The notes below the pieces were generated by a model, which saw nothing but the letters and a program-made list of their open reading frames with translations, ran no database searches and was not told the origin of the DNA. A DNA stretch of 64,000 nucleotides from Bacillota bacterium (GTDB lineage Bacteria > Bacillota > Clostridia > Lachnospirales > Lachnospiraceae), in assembly GCA_023387655.1 (NCBI GenBank), contig JAEWHR010000072.1, positions 1 through 64,000 of the forward strand, read 5' to 3'. Position 1 is the first letter of the stretch; every line of letters begins with the position of its first letter. The position numbers were made by a program, and so were the translations under genes. Shown here in pieces: positions 35,417-44,465 of the stretch.

Positions 35417-36487
35417 TTAATAATATTTATTTGCAAGATTTAAGATAGATTTACTTAAACCCTCCAATTTCCCTTGATTCAACTCATAATATACTTTCTT
35501 TGACTTAGACGCATCCACTGTCAATAATACATAACCAGCAGATAACAGTATATTAATATGGTGAGACACAGTTGCAGGAGTTAGCTTTAGATTTTCCGCC
35601 ATTTCCTGAATGTACATGCGTTTCATCGATAACATATGGAGTATCTTTAATCTAGTTGTATCACTGATTGCTTTTAAATCTGCTTCAAGTTGCGCATCAT
35701 TAAATCTATTTTCATTACTCCTCTTTATAAGTTCTACAAGGTAGATTCCTACGTGGAGATAATAGATGCCATTAAAAGATTCCATACCAAGTGCATTATA
35801 CTGACTAATGCTAGGAATTAAGACAATTTTTTTCCCATGCTCGATATGAAGGCGAATCGATTCTTTTAGTATTTCATCTAAATAATCCGGCTCCCTCATT
35901 CGGATTATTTCTTCTTCTACAATGGACTGAACAAGAGAATATGGCTTCTTTACTATTTCATTCGTAAGCTCTCTCAATTTCACCAATTGATTGCTAATCT
36001 CCTTACGCTCCATATAGATACTTATTACTCTCATCTTGTAAGCATCCTCAAGATTTTGAGTGTCCAGGAAATTAATTAATTCAGTTACATCTTTTATATA
36101 TAACTTTTCTTCTGATATTGTTTCTGAATATTCGTCTTTATTTAACATTTCAAAAAAAGCTAAATCTTCCTTAGTAAAATCCACTGTTTCCTGCTCTATC
36201 CTTAATAAATTACGATGAAACATCCATAACAGTGAACCTTCTTGTTGCTCTTTTTCTGTTAATTTTAATAAGCTTTTTATCTTTGGAAACTCTTCTAAAA
36301 TTACACTAAATTGAATCTTTAGTTGTCTACAAAAATCCTGTATTGGTTGGATATATGCTTGCATCTCTTCTGACGTCATACCAAATTTCTCATAATTATG
36401 AATAATCTCAAATTGATTCTCTTTTGCAGTATAGCAATTTATTGCTTCTCCAAGAAAGTCTGGTGTGGATATTAAGTCAATCATCAT
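35417..36487 (-). CDS. ArsR-type winged-helix regulator with a large N-terminal domain
   Basis: A 356-residue protein. Only the last 85 residues (about 265-350) are the ArsR/HTH module (LEADLKAISDTTRLKILHMLSMKRMYIQEMAENLKLTPATVSHHINIL). The first 260 residues are a helical, acidic domain that I cannot name; it is likely a sensor. Typical ArsR proteins are about 100 residues. It is first in the operon with the two ABC exporter genes, so it probably senses their cargo. Two adjacent ATG codons follow AGGAGGAG; the first (36487) has the shorter spacing. Confidence 0.8.
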   Translation of the reverse strand: MMIDLISTPDFLGEAINCYTAKENQFEIIHNYEKFGMTSEEMQAYIQPIQDFCRQLKIQFSVILEEFPKIKSLLKLTEKEQQEGSLLWMFHRNLLRIEQETVDFTKEDLAFFEMLNKDEYSETISEEKLYIKDVTELINFLDTQNLEDAYKMRVISIYMERKEISNQLVKLRELTNEIVKKPYSLVQSIVEEEIIRMREPDYLDEILKESIRLHIEHGKKIVLIPSISQYNALGMESFNGIYYLHVGIYLVELIKRSNENRFNDAQLEADLKAISDTTRLKILHMLSMKRMYIQEMAENLKLTPATVSHHINILLSAGYVLLTVDASKSKKVYYELNQGKLEGLSKSILNLANKYY

Positions 36488-36896
36488 TTGCCGTTATTCT
36501 CCTCCTAAACCTTAATTAACAATCTAAACCATAGATTTGCATTAATATTTCTTTTATACCATATAATGGTATTTACTTTCAAGCAAAACTAACAATTTTA
36601 TCCTATTATATTAAATATAATACAATTATGATTTACGTTTGTCAATTATATTAGATATTCATCTAACATAATTATATGATATGGTTTCAATCAATACTCT
36701 CTGGATTAGTGTAGCTGGTATGCAAACCGATAATCAATAATTAGCATCTAAGCATTGTATAATCTTAATGAAAATACTTACCATTACGATCCATAGGTCT
36801 AGCTGATATTTTTAATCTAGACCTACAAAAATGAGAGTGAAAATCTCCTACAGTTTTCACTCTCACACTATCTATTTTTTTAATTTCAATTGGTAA
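36488..36896. other. AT-rich region upstream of the ArsR-ABC operon
   Basis: These 409 bases hold the operon's leader, two hairpins at the left end, and otherwise AT-rich sequence containing imperfect TTATATTA-like words. No ORF with a ribosome site was seen. Confidence 0.55.
36794..36865 (-). terminator. Terminator after the polysaccharide deacetylase gene
   Basis: A perfect 12-bp stem (TGAGAGTGAAAA/TTTTCACTCTCA, 36832-36865) is followed by TTTTTG on the minus strand. A second 9-bp hairpin (TAGGTCTAG/CTAGACCTA, 36794-36825) lies just beyond it. Confidence 0.75.
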
Positions 36897-38294
36897 TTAT
36901 CTACTATATTTAGATGAAAAATATTCTTTCCCTGCTTTCAGACCGTTCCCTCGGTATTTAAACATTTCAGAGATAGTTACCAGCTGGTACCCTTGCTTCG
37001 TTAATTTTTGTATAATTTTTTCAGCTGCTTTTGCAGTCGTTGGATAAACATCATGCATTAATATAATCGCTCCATCTTTAGCACCTTTCATTGCTTCTTT
37101 TACAATCTTATCAACATTTTTGGATTTCCAATCTTCTGTATCTACCGACCATCTTATCATCGGATAATGTATCGTTGCTCGTACAGTTTGATTGACAGCA
37201 CCATAAGTGGGTCTCACTAGTTTTGGCGTAAAACCTGTACTCCGAAAAACAGCATCCTGTGTTTTAGCTATTTCACGCTTAATCTTTTCAACCGTAGATG
37301 TTGTTAGTAAAGGGTGAGAATAAGAATGATTTCCTATTTCATTTCCTTCATCTATCATACGATTTAATATTTTACTATGGCTTCCTACTCGTTGACCTAA
37401 TACAAAAAAGGTTGCTTTTCCTCCGTATTTCTTAAGAGCGTCTAAGATTCTCGCAGTATATATATCATGAGGACCATCATCAAAGGTTAGCGCTATCATC
37501 GGTTTCTCTGGATCTATTTTACGTGCTAACAATAGCTTTCCTTGTTCATCTAAACATAAAATATCTGTTATTGTAGTAATTGAAAAAGATGTAGTAGGTG
37601 ATAATGATAATCCGCTCAGTAAGTCGAATTTTTTAAAATACAAAGTTATGTTGTCTTTGGTTAATGTAAATTGCAATCCATCTTGAACTGCCTCCATAAC
37701 TAAGCTTTGTATCATGTCTTCATCCAAATATTTACCATAGACTTCTTTTGTTTTTAATTGATTAATCACTTGATCATAAAAATTCTTCTGTGAACCAACT
37801 TCTATTATATCCTCTAACTCTAAACGTCTGCCTTCCTCCACCTGAAAACATAAGGTTTGAACATAATCTCGTTTCTTCTCTTCCCATGGCATACCTTCTA
37901 AAACATGAAATTTAATACTATAAATGTTCGGATAGGATTCATAGGTCTCATATTGAATTGTTAGTCTTGGATCATAGTCAAATGACGTCTCACCTTGTTC
38001 TTGCTTTAACTTAACTTCATTCTTAAAATCTGTCACAATAGAATTTACATACTCTTTAATTTTTTGATCCACTACTTCTTGTCCCATTATAGGGTAATAA
38101 ACAGATATCTTGGTAACACCATTATATTCCTTGATCACTTGAGTGTTTCCTATCTCCTGATTTATAGAATCTGGTGAAGTAACCTCACCATAATTATTAA
38201 CATTTTCTTTTGAACAAGAACTCAATCCAACTGACAGAAAAAAAAGAAGTAACAAATGAAAATACTTCATTGTCATATAATTTTGTTTCTTCAT
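36897..38294 (-). CDS. Polysaccharide deacetylase lipoprotein (DUF3298 plus NodB domain)
   Basis: A 465-residue surface lipoprotein. The N-terminus has a hydrophobic stretch ending LSSCSKEN, a good lipobox. Residues about 60-225 resemble a DUF3298/DUF4163 region (YDPRLTIQYETYESYPNIYSIKF). Residues 250-450 form the NodB deacetylase: ALTFDDGPH, HSYSHP, RPTYGAVN, WSVDTEDW and ILMHDVYP. It probably removes acetyl groups from peptidoglycan or another wall glycan. The ATG at 38294 follows AAGGAAG; a GTG two codons earlier is possible. It is monocistronic. Confidence 0.9.
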   Translation of the reverse strand: MKKQNYMTMKYFHLLLLFFLSVGLSSCSKENVNNYGEVTSPDSINQEIGNTQVIKEYNGVTKISVYYPIMGQEVVDQKIKEYVNSIVTDFKNEVKLKQEQGETSFDYDPRLTIQYETYESYPNIYSIKFHVLEGMPWEEKKRDYVQTLCFQVEEGRRLELEDIIEVGSQKNFYDQVINQLKTKEVYGKYLDEDMIQSLVMEAVQDGLQFTLTKDNITLYFKKFDLLSGLSLSPTTSFSITTITDILCLDEQGKLLLARKIDPEKPMIALTFDDGPHDIYTARILDALKKYGGKATFFVLGQRVGSHSKILNRMIDEGNEIGNHSYSHPLLTTSTVEKIKREIAKTQDAVFRSTGFTPKLVRPTYGAVNQTVRATIHYPMIRWSVDTEDWKSKNVDKIVKEAMKGAKDGAIILMHDVYPTTAKAAEKIIQKLTKQGYQLVTISEMFKYRGNGLKAGKEYFSSKYSR

Positions 38295-38429
38295 ATCCAC
38301 TTCCTTTCCTTTTTAGTGACCTAGTTGTTATGTTAATATTATGGCAACATATTTAGTCTAAGTGATTATATTGATTGTTATTATTTGTGATTTCTAGCTT
38401 TTCTCTTTTATGAACTACGAAGCTTTTCT

Positions 38430-38522
38430 AATTAAGTTGGTACTACTGTTTGAATGCACTATTTATTCCAAATTAAGTTAGTACTATTTTTACATGTACT
38501 TTATAATTAAGTTAATACTATT
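38430..38522. repeat. Three direct repeats, AATTAAGTTRGTACTAYT
   Basis: Copies at 38430-38447, 38471-38488 and 38505-38522, spaced 41 and 34 bases. They are upstream of the deacetylase gene and could be operators. Each contains GTACTA or its variant AATACTA. Confidence 0.7.
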
Positions 38523-38595
38523 ATTTGCAAGTTTATAAAAATTATTGTGAAAGAATATATTTCCTTAGAATTATCTACCGAAGTAAATCAATTAA

Positions 38596-38641
38596 AAAAA
38601 CACTTGAAATACGAAAAAATAATCGTATTTCAAGTGTTTTT
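38596..38641 (-). terminator. Strong terminator after the NusG-II gene
   Basis: A perfect 19-bp stem (38596-38614 with 38623-38641) with an eight-base loop. On the minus strand it runs into T7, and it lies 28 bases after the stop codon. Confidence 0.8.
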
Positions 38642-38668
38642 CATGCAAAATAAATATTTAGTTTTCCC

Positions 38669-39040
38669 TTATCTCACAATCGCATCTGTCTTTGATTCTT
38701 CTCCGTCGCTTACTTCTACAATAATCTCATTTGGTAAACAAATAATCATCTCTTTTTTATTATGAATAGCTGGATGATTTACACAAACTTGATCTGGACA
38801 CTCAGCGCTTTCCATCTTTGCATATCCATCCTTTATTGTTAATACATTATCCCCGAGCCTTCCAGGTATTGTTATTGTTTGATTTTTATTTAAGGAGTAC
38901 GTACCATAAGTTTCGCCTTCAATACTTATTACAACCTCACCATTCTCACCAACTTCACCTGATATCAGCCAATATGCTAAAAAACTTCCGCCCGCAATCA
39001 CTAATAATACCACTAGTAAAATAATGTCCTTTTTCTTCAC
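38669..39040 (-). CDS. Membrane-anchored NusG domain II protein
   Basis: A 123-residue protein with an N-terminal transmembrane anchor (residues 5-27, IILLVVLLVIAGGSFLAYWL) and an extracytoplasmic NusG-II (KOW-less beta barrel) domain. The conserved ECPDQVCVNHPAI motif and LPNEIIVEV end are typical of this Firmicutes family. The function is unknown; NusG domain II in such proteins is not a transcription factor. A GTG start at 39040 lies seven bases after AAGGA. It sits alone, followed by a strong terminator. Confidence 0.85.
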   Translation of the reverse strand: MKKKDIILLVVLLVIAGGSFLAYWLISGEVGENGEVVISIEGETYGTYSLNKNQTITIPGRLGDNVLTIKDGYAKMESAECPDQVCVNHPAIHNKKEMIICLPNEIIVEVSDGEESKTDAIVR

Positions 39041-39507
39041 GTTAATATCCTTCCTATGCTAGTCTTATTCTTGAATTGATATTCCTATATCCCTAATACT
39101 TTTCCCATCCACTATTACTTGTTATAAGTATAACATAAAAATTTATTTTCTTCACTTGCTATTTTTCATTTCTAAATCATACCAAATCATCTCAAAGCAA
39201 CTTTTATTGCATTGAATAGTAGATAAGTATGCTAAGTTCAACCATCTTTGGTTCACCCTATAGGATTAATATAAAGTTATAAATCTCTTTAAAAAACTCT
39301 CACAGATTATCTATGAGAGTTTTGAAAGAATACTATTTGATTATTCTATTACCTTGATGGTGCTTAACGTTGATTTTTTATTAAATGAAAGCTTACCATT
39401 TAATCATACTATTCAATCTGTTTAATTATTGGCTAATTTTCTATCATACCTTTTTTCTATCTATTATAATACTACCATTTTTATAAATTATGCTAAATAA
39501 AATTCAA
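39041..39507. other. AT-rich spacer of 467 bases
   Basis: The spacer holds one clear hairpin (39293-39323) and otherwise AT-rich sequence including the NusG-II promoter region. No coding frame with a ribosome site was seen. Confidence 0.55.
39293..39323 (-). terminator. Terminator of the ior-paaK operon
   Basis: A 10-bp stem (AAAACTCTCA/TGAGAGTTTT) with an 11-base loop is followed by TTTTTTAAAG on the minus strand, about 185 bases after the last ACT gene. Confidence 0.65.
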
Positions 39508-39936
39508 TTACACATCATTAATCGTATAAGCAGTTTCTTCGTCTATAAGTTCAAATCCATATTGGGAAAGTGATTGTATCGCCGTATTAATATTAGAGAT
39601 CTTAATTACCATTGAAGCATTTTCATTTGTAGCAAGAGCATACATATATTCGATATTTACATCCTCTAATACTTTTAATAGTTCATGTAACATTCCAATT
39701 TTATTTGGTAATTTAACTGCTAATACATCGGTTAGCATTGCAGAAAATCCTGCTTCTTTTAAAACCCGCTTCCCTTCTGTTGGATTTGACACTATCATAC
39801 GTAAAAGGCCATATTCACTCGTATCTGCTAAACTCATAGAAGTAATATTAATTCCATTTTCCTTCAAGGTCTCTGTAACTTTTTCCAGTCTACCTGTTCT
39901 ATTTTCAATAAATACGGACAATTGTTTAATTGCCAA
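39508..39936 (-). CDS. Tandem ACT-domain protein, paaK-associated
   Basis: A 142-residue protein made of two ACT domains (residues 4-68 and 72-138: QLSVFIENRTGRLEKVTETLKE, then VLAVKLPNKIGMLHELLKVL). ACT pairs bind amino acids and act as allosteric sensors. Family members next to phenylacetate-CoA ligase genes are common in anaerobes. The start is TTG at 39936, about eight bases after AGGAGG; no ATG is in a better place. It is the last gene of iorA-iorB-ACT-paaK-ACT, 14 bases after paaK. It probably senses an aromatic amino acid. It may be a paralogue of the other ACT protein in this operon. Confidence 0.85.
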   Translation of the reverse strand: MAIKQLSVFIENRTGRLEKVTETLKENGINITSMSLADTSEYGLLRMIVSNPTEGKRVLKEAGFSAMLTDVLAVKLPNKIGMLHELLKVLEDVNIEYMYALATNENASMVIKISNINTAIQSLSQYGFELIDEETAYTINDV

Positions 39937-39950
39937 AGTAAAACCTCCTT

Positions 39951-41249
39951 TTAGACTAATTTACGTTTGTCAATCACTCGCTTTGCCTTTCCTTCGCTTC
40001 TCTCTATGGTCTTTGGTTCCACTAACTTAACCTTAACTGTAAGACTTAGCGCTTGTTGTAGGACATGTGCAATTTTAGTTGTAAGACGTTCCAATTCTTT
40101 AATTTCATCGGAGAAGAAACGTTCTTCTACCTCCACCCACACCTCTAAGGTATCTTGATGATTTACTCTATCAACAAACATCAGATAATGAGGACTTGTT
40201 TCTCCAATTTCTAAAAGAGCAGTTTCAACCTGTGATGGAAAGACGTTAACTCCACGAATAATTAACATATCATCAGTACGCCCTTTGAAACGAGAAATTC
40301 TTGCAAGTGTTCTTCCACAATCACACTTTTCGTAATTAATACTTGTTAAATCCTTGGTACGATAACGAAATAGTGGTAAAGCTTCCTTGGTAATCGTTGT
40401 AAATGCTAGCTCACCAATTTCTCCTGGTTTACATAACTCCAAGGTATCTGGATTAAGTATTTCTGGAATAAAATGATCCTCGTATACATGAAGTCCTGTA
40501 TGATATTCGCAGTCTGCTGCTACCCCAGGTCCCAAAACCTCGCTAAGTCCATAGATGTCATGTGCATTAATATGAAGGCGCGACTCAATTTCTTTCCTCA
40601 TATTCTCTGTCCATGGTTCTGCGCCACATATTGCTGCTTTTAATTGTATACGATCTATCGCTCCTTCTTCCTCTAATGCCTCAATAATATGTAATAAGTA
40701 GGATGGAGTACATGCAATAGCAGTACAGCCAAAGTCCTCCATCATTGTGATTTGTTTTTTGGTATTCCCGGATGACATTGGGATAACAGTGGCACCTAAA
40801 TTCTCTGCTCCATAATGAAGACCCAAGCCACCGGTAAATAGACCATATCCGTAGGATACTTGTATTTTATCTTCTTTGCCTAACCCGACCATGGCTAACA
40901 CTCTTGCAACACATTCCTGCCAATTTTCAATGTCTCTTCTGGAATAACCCAATACTGTGGCTTTCCCTGTTGTACCAGAAGAAGCATGGACACGAACAAT
41001 TTCTGATTGTGGTATTGCAAAAAGTCCAAATGGATAATTATCACGCAAATCTGTTTTTGTAGTAAATGGGAGCTTATTTAAGTCCTCTATCCCTTTAATA
41101 TCTCCCGGTTCTAACCCCATAACTTGCATCTTCTTACGATAGAATTCCACATTATGATATACGCGGTCTACCATCTTTACTAACCGTTTGCTTTGAAGAT
41201 TTTGCATCTCCTCACGGCTCATGCATTCCTTTGCTTCGTTCCATATCAT
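39951..41249 (-). CDS. paaK: Phenylacetate-CoA ligase (first copy)
   Basis: A 432-residue AMP-forming ligase of the adenylate-forming family, which makes phenylacetyl-CoA (or another arylacetyl-CoA) from the acid, ATP and CoA. The P-loop is VRVHASSGTTGKATV near 88. The core motifs GYGLFTGGLGLHYG, YGLSEVLGPGVA and RYRTKDLT are present, and the catalytic Lys lies in the C-terminal GKAKRVID. AGGAGG precedes the start. It sits between two ACT genes downstream of iorAB. In reverse it could recover ATP from arylacetyl-CoA made by IorAB. Confidence 0.92.
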   Translation of the reverse strand: MIWNEAKECMSREEMQNLQSKRLVKMVDRVYHNVEFYRKKMQVMGLEPGDIKGIEDLNKLPFTTKTDLRDNYPFGLFAIPQSEIVRVHASSGTTGKATVLGYSRRDIENWQECVARVLAMVGLGKEDKIQVSYGYGLFTGGLGLHYGAENLGATVIPMSSGNTKKQITMMEDFGCTAIACTPSYLLHIIEALEEEGAIDRIQLKAAICGAEPWTENMRKEIESRLHINAHDIYGLSEVLGPGVAADCEYHTGLHVYEDHFIPEILNPDTLELCKPGEIGELAFTTITKEALPLFRYRTKDLTSINYEKCDCGRTLARISRFKGRTDDMLIIRGVNVFPSQVETALLEIGETSPHYLMFVDRVNHQDTLEVWVEVEERFFSDEIKELERLTTKIAHVLQQALSLTVKVKLVEPKTIERSEGKAKRVIDKRKLV

Positions 41250-41268
41250 TGGTGTTTCCTCCTAATAA

Positions 41269-41676
41269 TTATTCGATTACACACACATAATTTTCTCGTA
41301 ATACTGTTTCGGCCTTCTTCATATCATTGATATTTAATACCATCAATGGTGCCTTTTCTCCACGAAGTACAAAAGAATAGATATAATTAATACTCAAATT
41401 ATGTTCAGCTAAAATGGAAAGAACACGATCTAAATCCCCTGGCTTATCCATTAATTCAACCGCTAATACCTCGGATACTTTCACTGCAAATCCCTTATCG
41501 GAAAGTACTAATTTTGCCTTATCAGGTTCATCCACGATGATTCGTAGAATACTAAAATCTGGGGAATCAAACACAGAGATTGCTCGTAAATTTATCCCAT
41601 TCTGACTAAGTGTATTTGTTACTTTTCTAAGACTTCCTACTTTGTTTTCAACAAAAACCGATAATTGTGGAATCAT
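41269..41676 (-). CDS. Tandem ACT-domain protein, iorB-associated
   Basis: A 135-residue protein with two ACT domains (residues 3-66 and 70-134: QLSVFVENKVGSLRKVTNTLSQ and VLAVELMDKPGDLDRVLSIL). It should bind an amino acid and regulate a partner. I place the start at the ATG at 41676, directly behind GGGGGAAGGA; the open frame begins 11 codons earlier inside iorB. It lies between iorB and paaK. Its N-terminus is very like that of the ACT protein at the operon's end, suggesting duplication. Confidence 0.85.
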   Translation of the reverse strand: MIPQLSVFVENKVGSLRKVTNTLSQNGINLRAISVFDSPDFSILRIIVDEPDKAKLVLSDKGFAVKVSEVLAVELMDKPGDLDRVLSILAEHNLSINYIYSFVLRGEKAPLMVLNINDMKKAETVLRENYVCVIE

Positions 41677-41692
41677 TCCTTCCCCCTTAAGA

Positions 41693-42268
41693 TTATTGAT
41701 GCATCTCATAGCCGATTAAGAAAGCTTTTTTATTTATATCTATGGTTTTCGGTGGTACTGTATTCTCGATTACACTTAGCCAATCATCTTTTGTAAAATC
41801 CATATGAGATGCCGCTATACCAAGAACTATGATGTTAAATACCTTGGGATTTCCAAGTTTCTTTGCCTCAGCCATAGCATCTACTCGTAAGACTCTATGC
41901 TCCTTTTGCAGATCCTCAATGATATTTTCTGGATACACTGCACTCCCTATCACTACTGGCATAGGATCAATTCTTTGATCATTTACAATCAATACACCTG
42001 TCTTTTTCAAGAAATGCGAATAACGCATTGCCTCTAAGCGTTCAAATGCGATTAAAAGATCTGCTTGCCCTTCCTCAACGATTGGCTCTGTTACCTTTTC
42101 TCCATATCGTATGAATGTAACAACGCTACCACCTCGCTGTGCCATACCATGTACCTCGGAAAGCTTAACATCATAACCGGCATTTATTGTAATCCCGCCT
42201 AATATTCGGCTGGTAAGTAAGGTACCCTGACCACCAACTCCAACTATCATAATATTTTTTGTTGCCAT
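41693..42268 (-). CDS. iorB: Indolepyruvate:ferredoxin oxidoreductase, beta subunit
   Basis: IorB is the gamma/CoA-binding-like subunit (191 residues) of the arylpyruvate oxidoreductase. It starts MATKNIMIVGVGGQGTLLTSRIL, the family hallmark, and has VHGMAQRGGSVVTFIRYG near 39. The start at 42268 follows AGGAGG. It lies 12 bases after iorA. With IorA it converts indolepyruvate, phenylpyruvate or hydroxyphenylpyruvate, CoA and oxidised ferredoxin to arylacetyl-CoA, CO2 and reduced ferredoxin. Confidence 0.94.
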   Translation of the reverse strand: MATKNIMIVGVGGQGTLLTSRILGGITINAGYDVKLSEVHGMAQRGGSVVTFIRYGEKVTEPIVEEGQADLLIAFERLEAMRYSHFLKKTGVLIVNDQRIDPMPVVIGSAVYPENIIEDLQKEHRVLRVDAMAEAKKLGNPKVFNIIVLGIAASHMDFTKDDWLSVIENTVPPKTIDINKKAFLIGYEMHQ

Positions 42269-42280
42269 GGTGATTTCCTC

Positions 42281-44020
42281 CTATCGTTCCATCTTCTCGA
42301 TTGCTCCAAACTTACACTTCTCAAAACATAGATTGCAACCATTGCACATGGTATCATTAATTACAGTGATACCATCTTCCCTCCTTGTAATTGCAGGACA
42401 TCCAGGTTTTAAGCACATTCCACACTTTTTACACTTAGTAGAAACTACCTTACATTGTGTTTTACTTAAATTTTTGACAAGAAGTACGCAAGGAGCTTTT
42501 GTAATTATGATTGATATCTCATCTTTGGCAACTTCCTCTTTTACAATCTCTTCTAAAGTTTTTGTATCAAAAGCATCTACTTCAATTACATTATTAATTC
42601 CAAGTGAACGGCATAAATCAGGAATGCGAATGGCAATCGTTTTTTCTCCCATTAAAGTCTTTCCGGTTGCTGCATGCTCTTGATGTCCTGTCATTCCAGT
42701 AGTGGAGTTGTCTAAAATCAGTACGGTTCCTGTTCCTTTGTTATAAACCATATTGATTAAAGAATTGATCCCCGTATGCATAAATGTGGAATCACCAATA
42801 ACAGCTACCCAGTTTTTTATGTAGTCTTTCCCTTTTGCCTTCTCTATGCCATGTAAGGTACTAATACTAGCCCCCATACAAATAGTCGTATCAACAACAT
42901 TTAACGGAGCTACTGCACCAAGTGTATAACACCCAATGTCTCCAGCCGCATGAATACCTAATTTCTTTAGAACAGAAAATACACTTCGATGAGGACAACC
43001 AGGACAAAGAATTGGAGGTCGATTCGGTACCTGGGCCGCTGGCTTCACCTCAACTTCCTCTTGTTTCATTGCTTTTCTTAATAGATTCGCACTATATTCT
43101 CCTTGAACAGTAAGAATTTCTTTACCTACTACTTTAATCCCCCAGGACTTCACTTGCTCTTCAATCACAGGATCTAATTCCTCTACTATGTACAAGTCAT
43201 CCACTGAAGTGGCAAACTCCTCAATTAACTTTCTTGGAAGTGGATTAACTATACCAAGCTTAAGTACAGATACTTCTGGCAATGCTTCTTTCACATACTG
43301 ATATGGAATCCCGCTTGTGATTACACCAATCTTCTTATCGTTAAATTCCACTCGATTAATTGGAAAATCGCTACCTTCTTCTATCATCTGATTCGTTCGT
43401 GCTTCTACAACAAGATGACGAGCCTTTGCATATCCAGGCATCATTACATTTTTGGCTGGATTTCGTACATAAGGTTTATCTTCTACCTCGGTTCTATCAC
43501 TTAAGTTTACCATCCCCTGAGAATGAGATAGTCTTGTTGTTGTACGAACAATTACTGGCGTGTCATACTTCTCACTCATATCAAATGCAAATTTAACAAA
43601 TTCTTTTGCCTCTTCACTATCCGAGGGTTCTAATACTGGTACCTGCGCGGCTCTTGCAACCATTCTAGTATCCTGCTCATTTTGTGAGCTGTATAAGCCA
43701 GGATCGTCTGCTGCAACAAGTACTAAACCACCATTTACGCCAGCATACGAGATCGTAAACAGAGGGTCCGAAGCAACATTTACGCCAACATGCTTCATAG
43801 AGGCTAGAGCTCTAACACCGCTAATCGAGGCTCCAATCGCTACCTCCATAGCCACCTTTTCATTCGGTGACCATTCGCTATAAATCTCTTTATATTGAAT
43901 AATATTCTCGCTTATCTCCGTACTTGGTGTTCCAGGATAAGCTGCGGAAACTTTTGCACCGGCTTCATAAGCACCTCTGGCAATTGCTTCATTGCCTAGC
44001 ATAATCTCTCTCTTTTGCAT
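42281..44020 (-). CDS. iorA: Indolepyruvate:ferredoxin oxidoreductase, alpha subunit
   Basis: A 579-residue thiamine-pyrophosphate enzyme. N-terminal GNEAIARGAYEAGAKVSAAYPGTPSTEI is the pyrimidine-binding domain. The TPP-binding part has GDIGCYTLG and GDSTFMHTGINSL. The C-terminus carries two ferredoxin clusters, CKKCGMCLKPGCP and CNGCNLCFEKCKFG. GAGGGC precedes the start. It leads the iorA-iorB-ACT-paaK-ACT operon. Which arylpyruvate is preferred, and in which direction it works in the cell, cannot be read from sequence; both are documented in anaerobes. Confidence 0.95.
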   Translation of the reverse strand: MQKREIMLGNEAIARGAYEAGAKVSAAYPGTPSTEISENIIQYKEIYSEWSPNEKVAMEVAIGASISGVRALASMKHVGVNVASDPLFTISYAGVNGGLVLVAADDPGLYSSQNEQDTRMVARAAQVPVLEPSDSEEAKEFVKFAFDMSEKYDTPVIVRTTTRLSHSQGMVNLSDRTEVEDKPYVRNPAKNVMMPGYAKARHLVVEARTNQMIEEGSDFPINRVEFNDKKIGVITSGIPYQYVKEALPEVSVLKLGIVNPLPRKLIEEFATSVDDLYIVEELDPVIEEQVKSWGIKVVGKEILTVQGEYSANLLRKAMKQEEVEVKPAAQVPNRPPILCPGCPHRSVFSVLKKLGIHAAGDIGCYTLGAVAPLNVVDTTICMGASISTLHGIEKAKGKDYIKNWVAVIGDSTFMHTGINSLINMVYNKGTGTVLILDNSTTGMTGHQEHAATGKTLMGEKTIAIRIPDLCRSLGINNVIEVDAFDTKTLEEIVKEEVAKDEISIIITKAPCVLLVKNLSKTQCKVVSTKCKKCGMCLKPGCPAITRREDGITVINDTMCNGCNLCFEKCKFGAIEKMER

Positions 44021-44067
44021 GTTGCCCTCTTCCTTTCTATCTCTACTTTGAAATCTTTCATGTCATA

Positions 44068-44096
44068 ATTATACATTTTATGTAAGTTATATACAA
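44068..44096 (-). promoter_or_regulatory. Possible promoter for iorA
   Basis: On the minus strand TTGTAT (44096-44091) and a perfect TATAAT (44073-44068) are 17 bases apart. The -35 is weak. About 48 bases before the start. Confidence 0.35.
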
Positions 44097-44365
44097 TAGC
44101 AACCCGTATGTTTAAATGAACTAATTTCATCTGAAACTCAATTTACAATCTATTTCGCTTATTTACCACCAAACTGCAATTGTAAAAACATTTCTTTATT
44201 ACTTCTTTTGCATAAACTGCACTTATATTAGAAATATGTCACTTTATATTAGATTTTAATAAATGGTCTTAATAAATTATTAGAATTCCATTAGGCTTCC
44301 TAACATTCGTAGACACTTTATTTTTCTCAGCATATAATACAAAAAAAACATAAATTCTTCACAAG

Positions 44366-44393
44366 TTGACACCTAGAATTACTTTTTTAGAAT
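44366..44393 (+). promoter_or_regulatory. Sigma-A promoter for the CmpB-like gene
   Basis: Perfect TTGACA (44366-44371), 16-base spacer, TAGAAT (44388-44393). Confidence 0.6.
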
Positions 44394-44465
44394 CAAACGG
44401 TTGTCTATCTTAATTAAGAGAGGGATTTTTGAGAAACTATAATATTTTGTGGAGGAGAGAGTACT

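Larger units (their letters stand above)
38295..38668. other. Region between the deacetylase and the NusG-II gene
   Basis: These 374 bases contain three direct repeats and a strong terminator. No ORF is credible: a 72-codon plus-strand frame runs through the hairpin and lacks a ribosome site. Confidence 0.6.
44021..44465. other. Divergent region between iorA and the CmpB-like gene
   Basis: These 445 bases carry promoters for both flanking genes. The middle is AT-rich; I see no hairpin, T-box or riboswitch core, and no operator like the one at the symporter. Confidence 0.55.

Noticed and set aside
38547..38765. 72-codon plus-strand frame
   Set aside because: It spans a 19-bp terminator and overlaps the NusG-II gene antisense, with no ribosome site.
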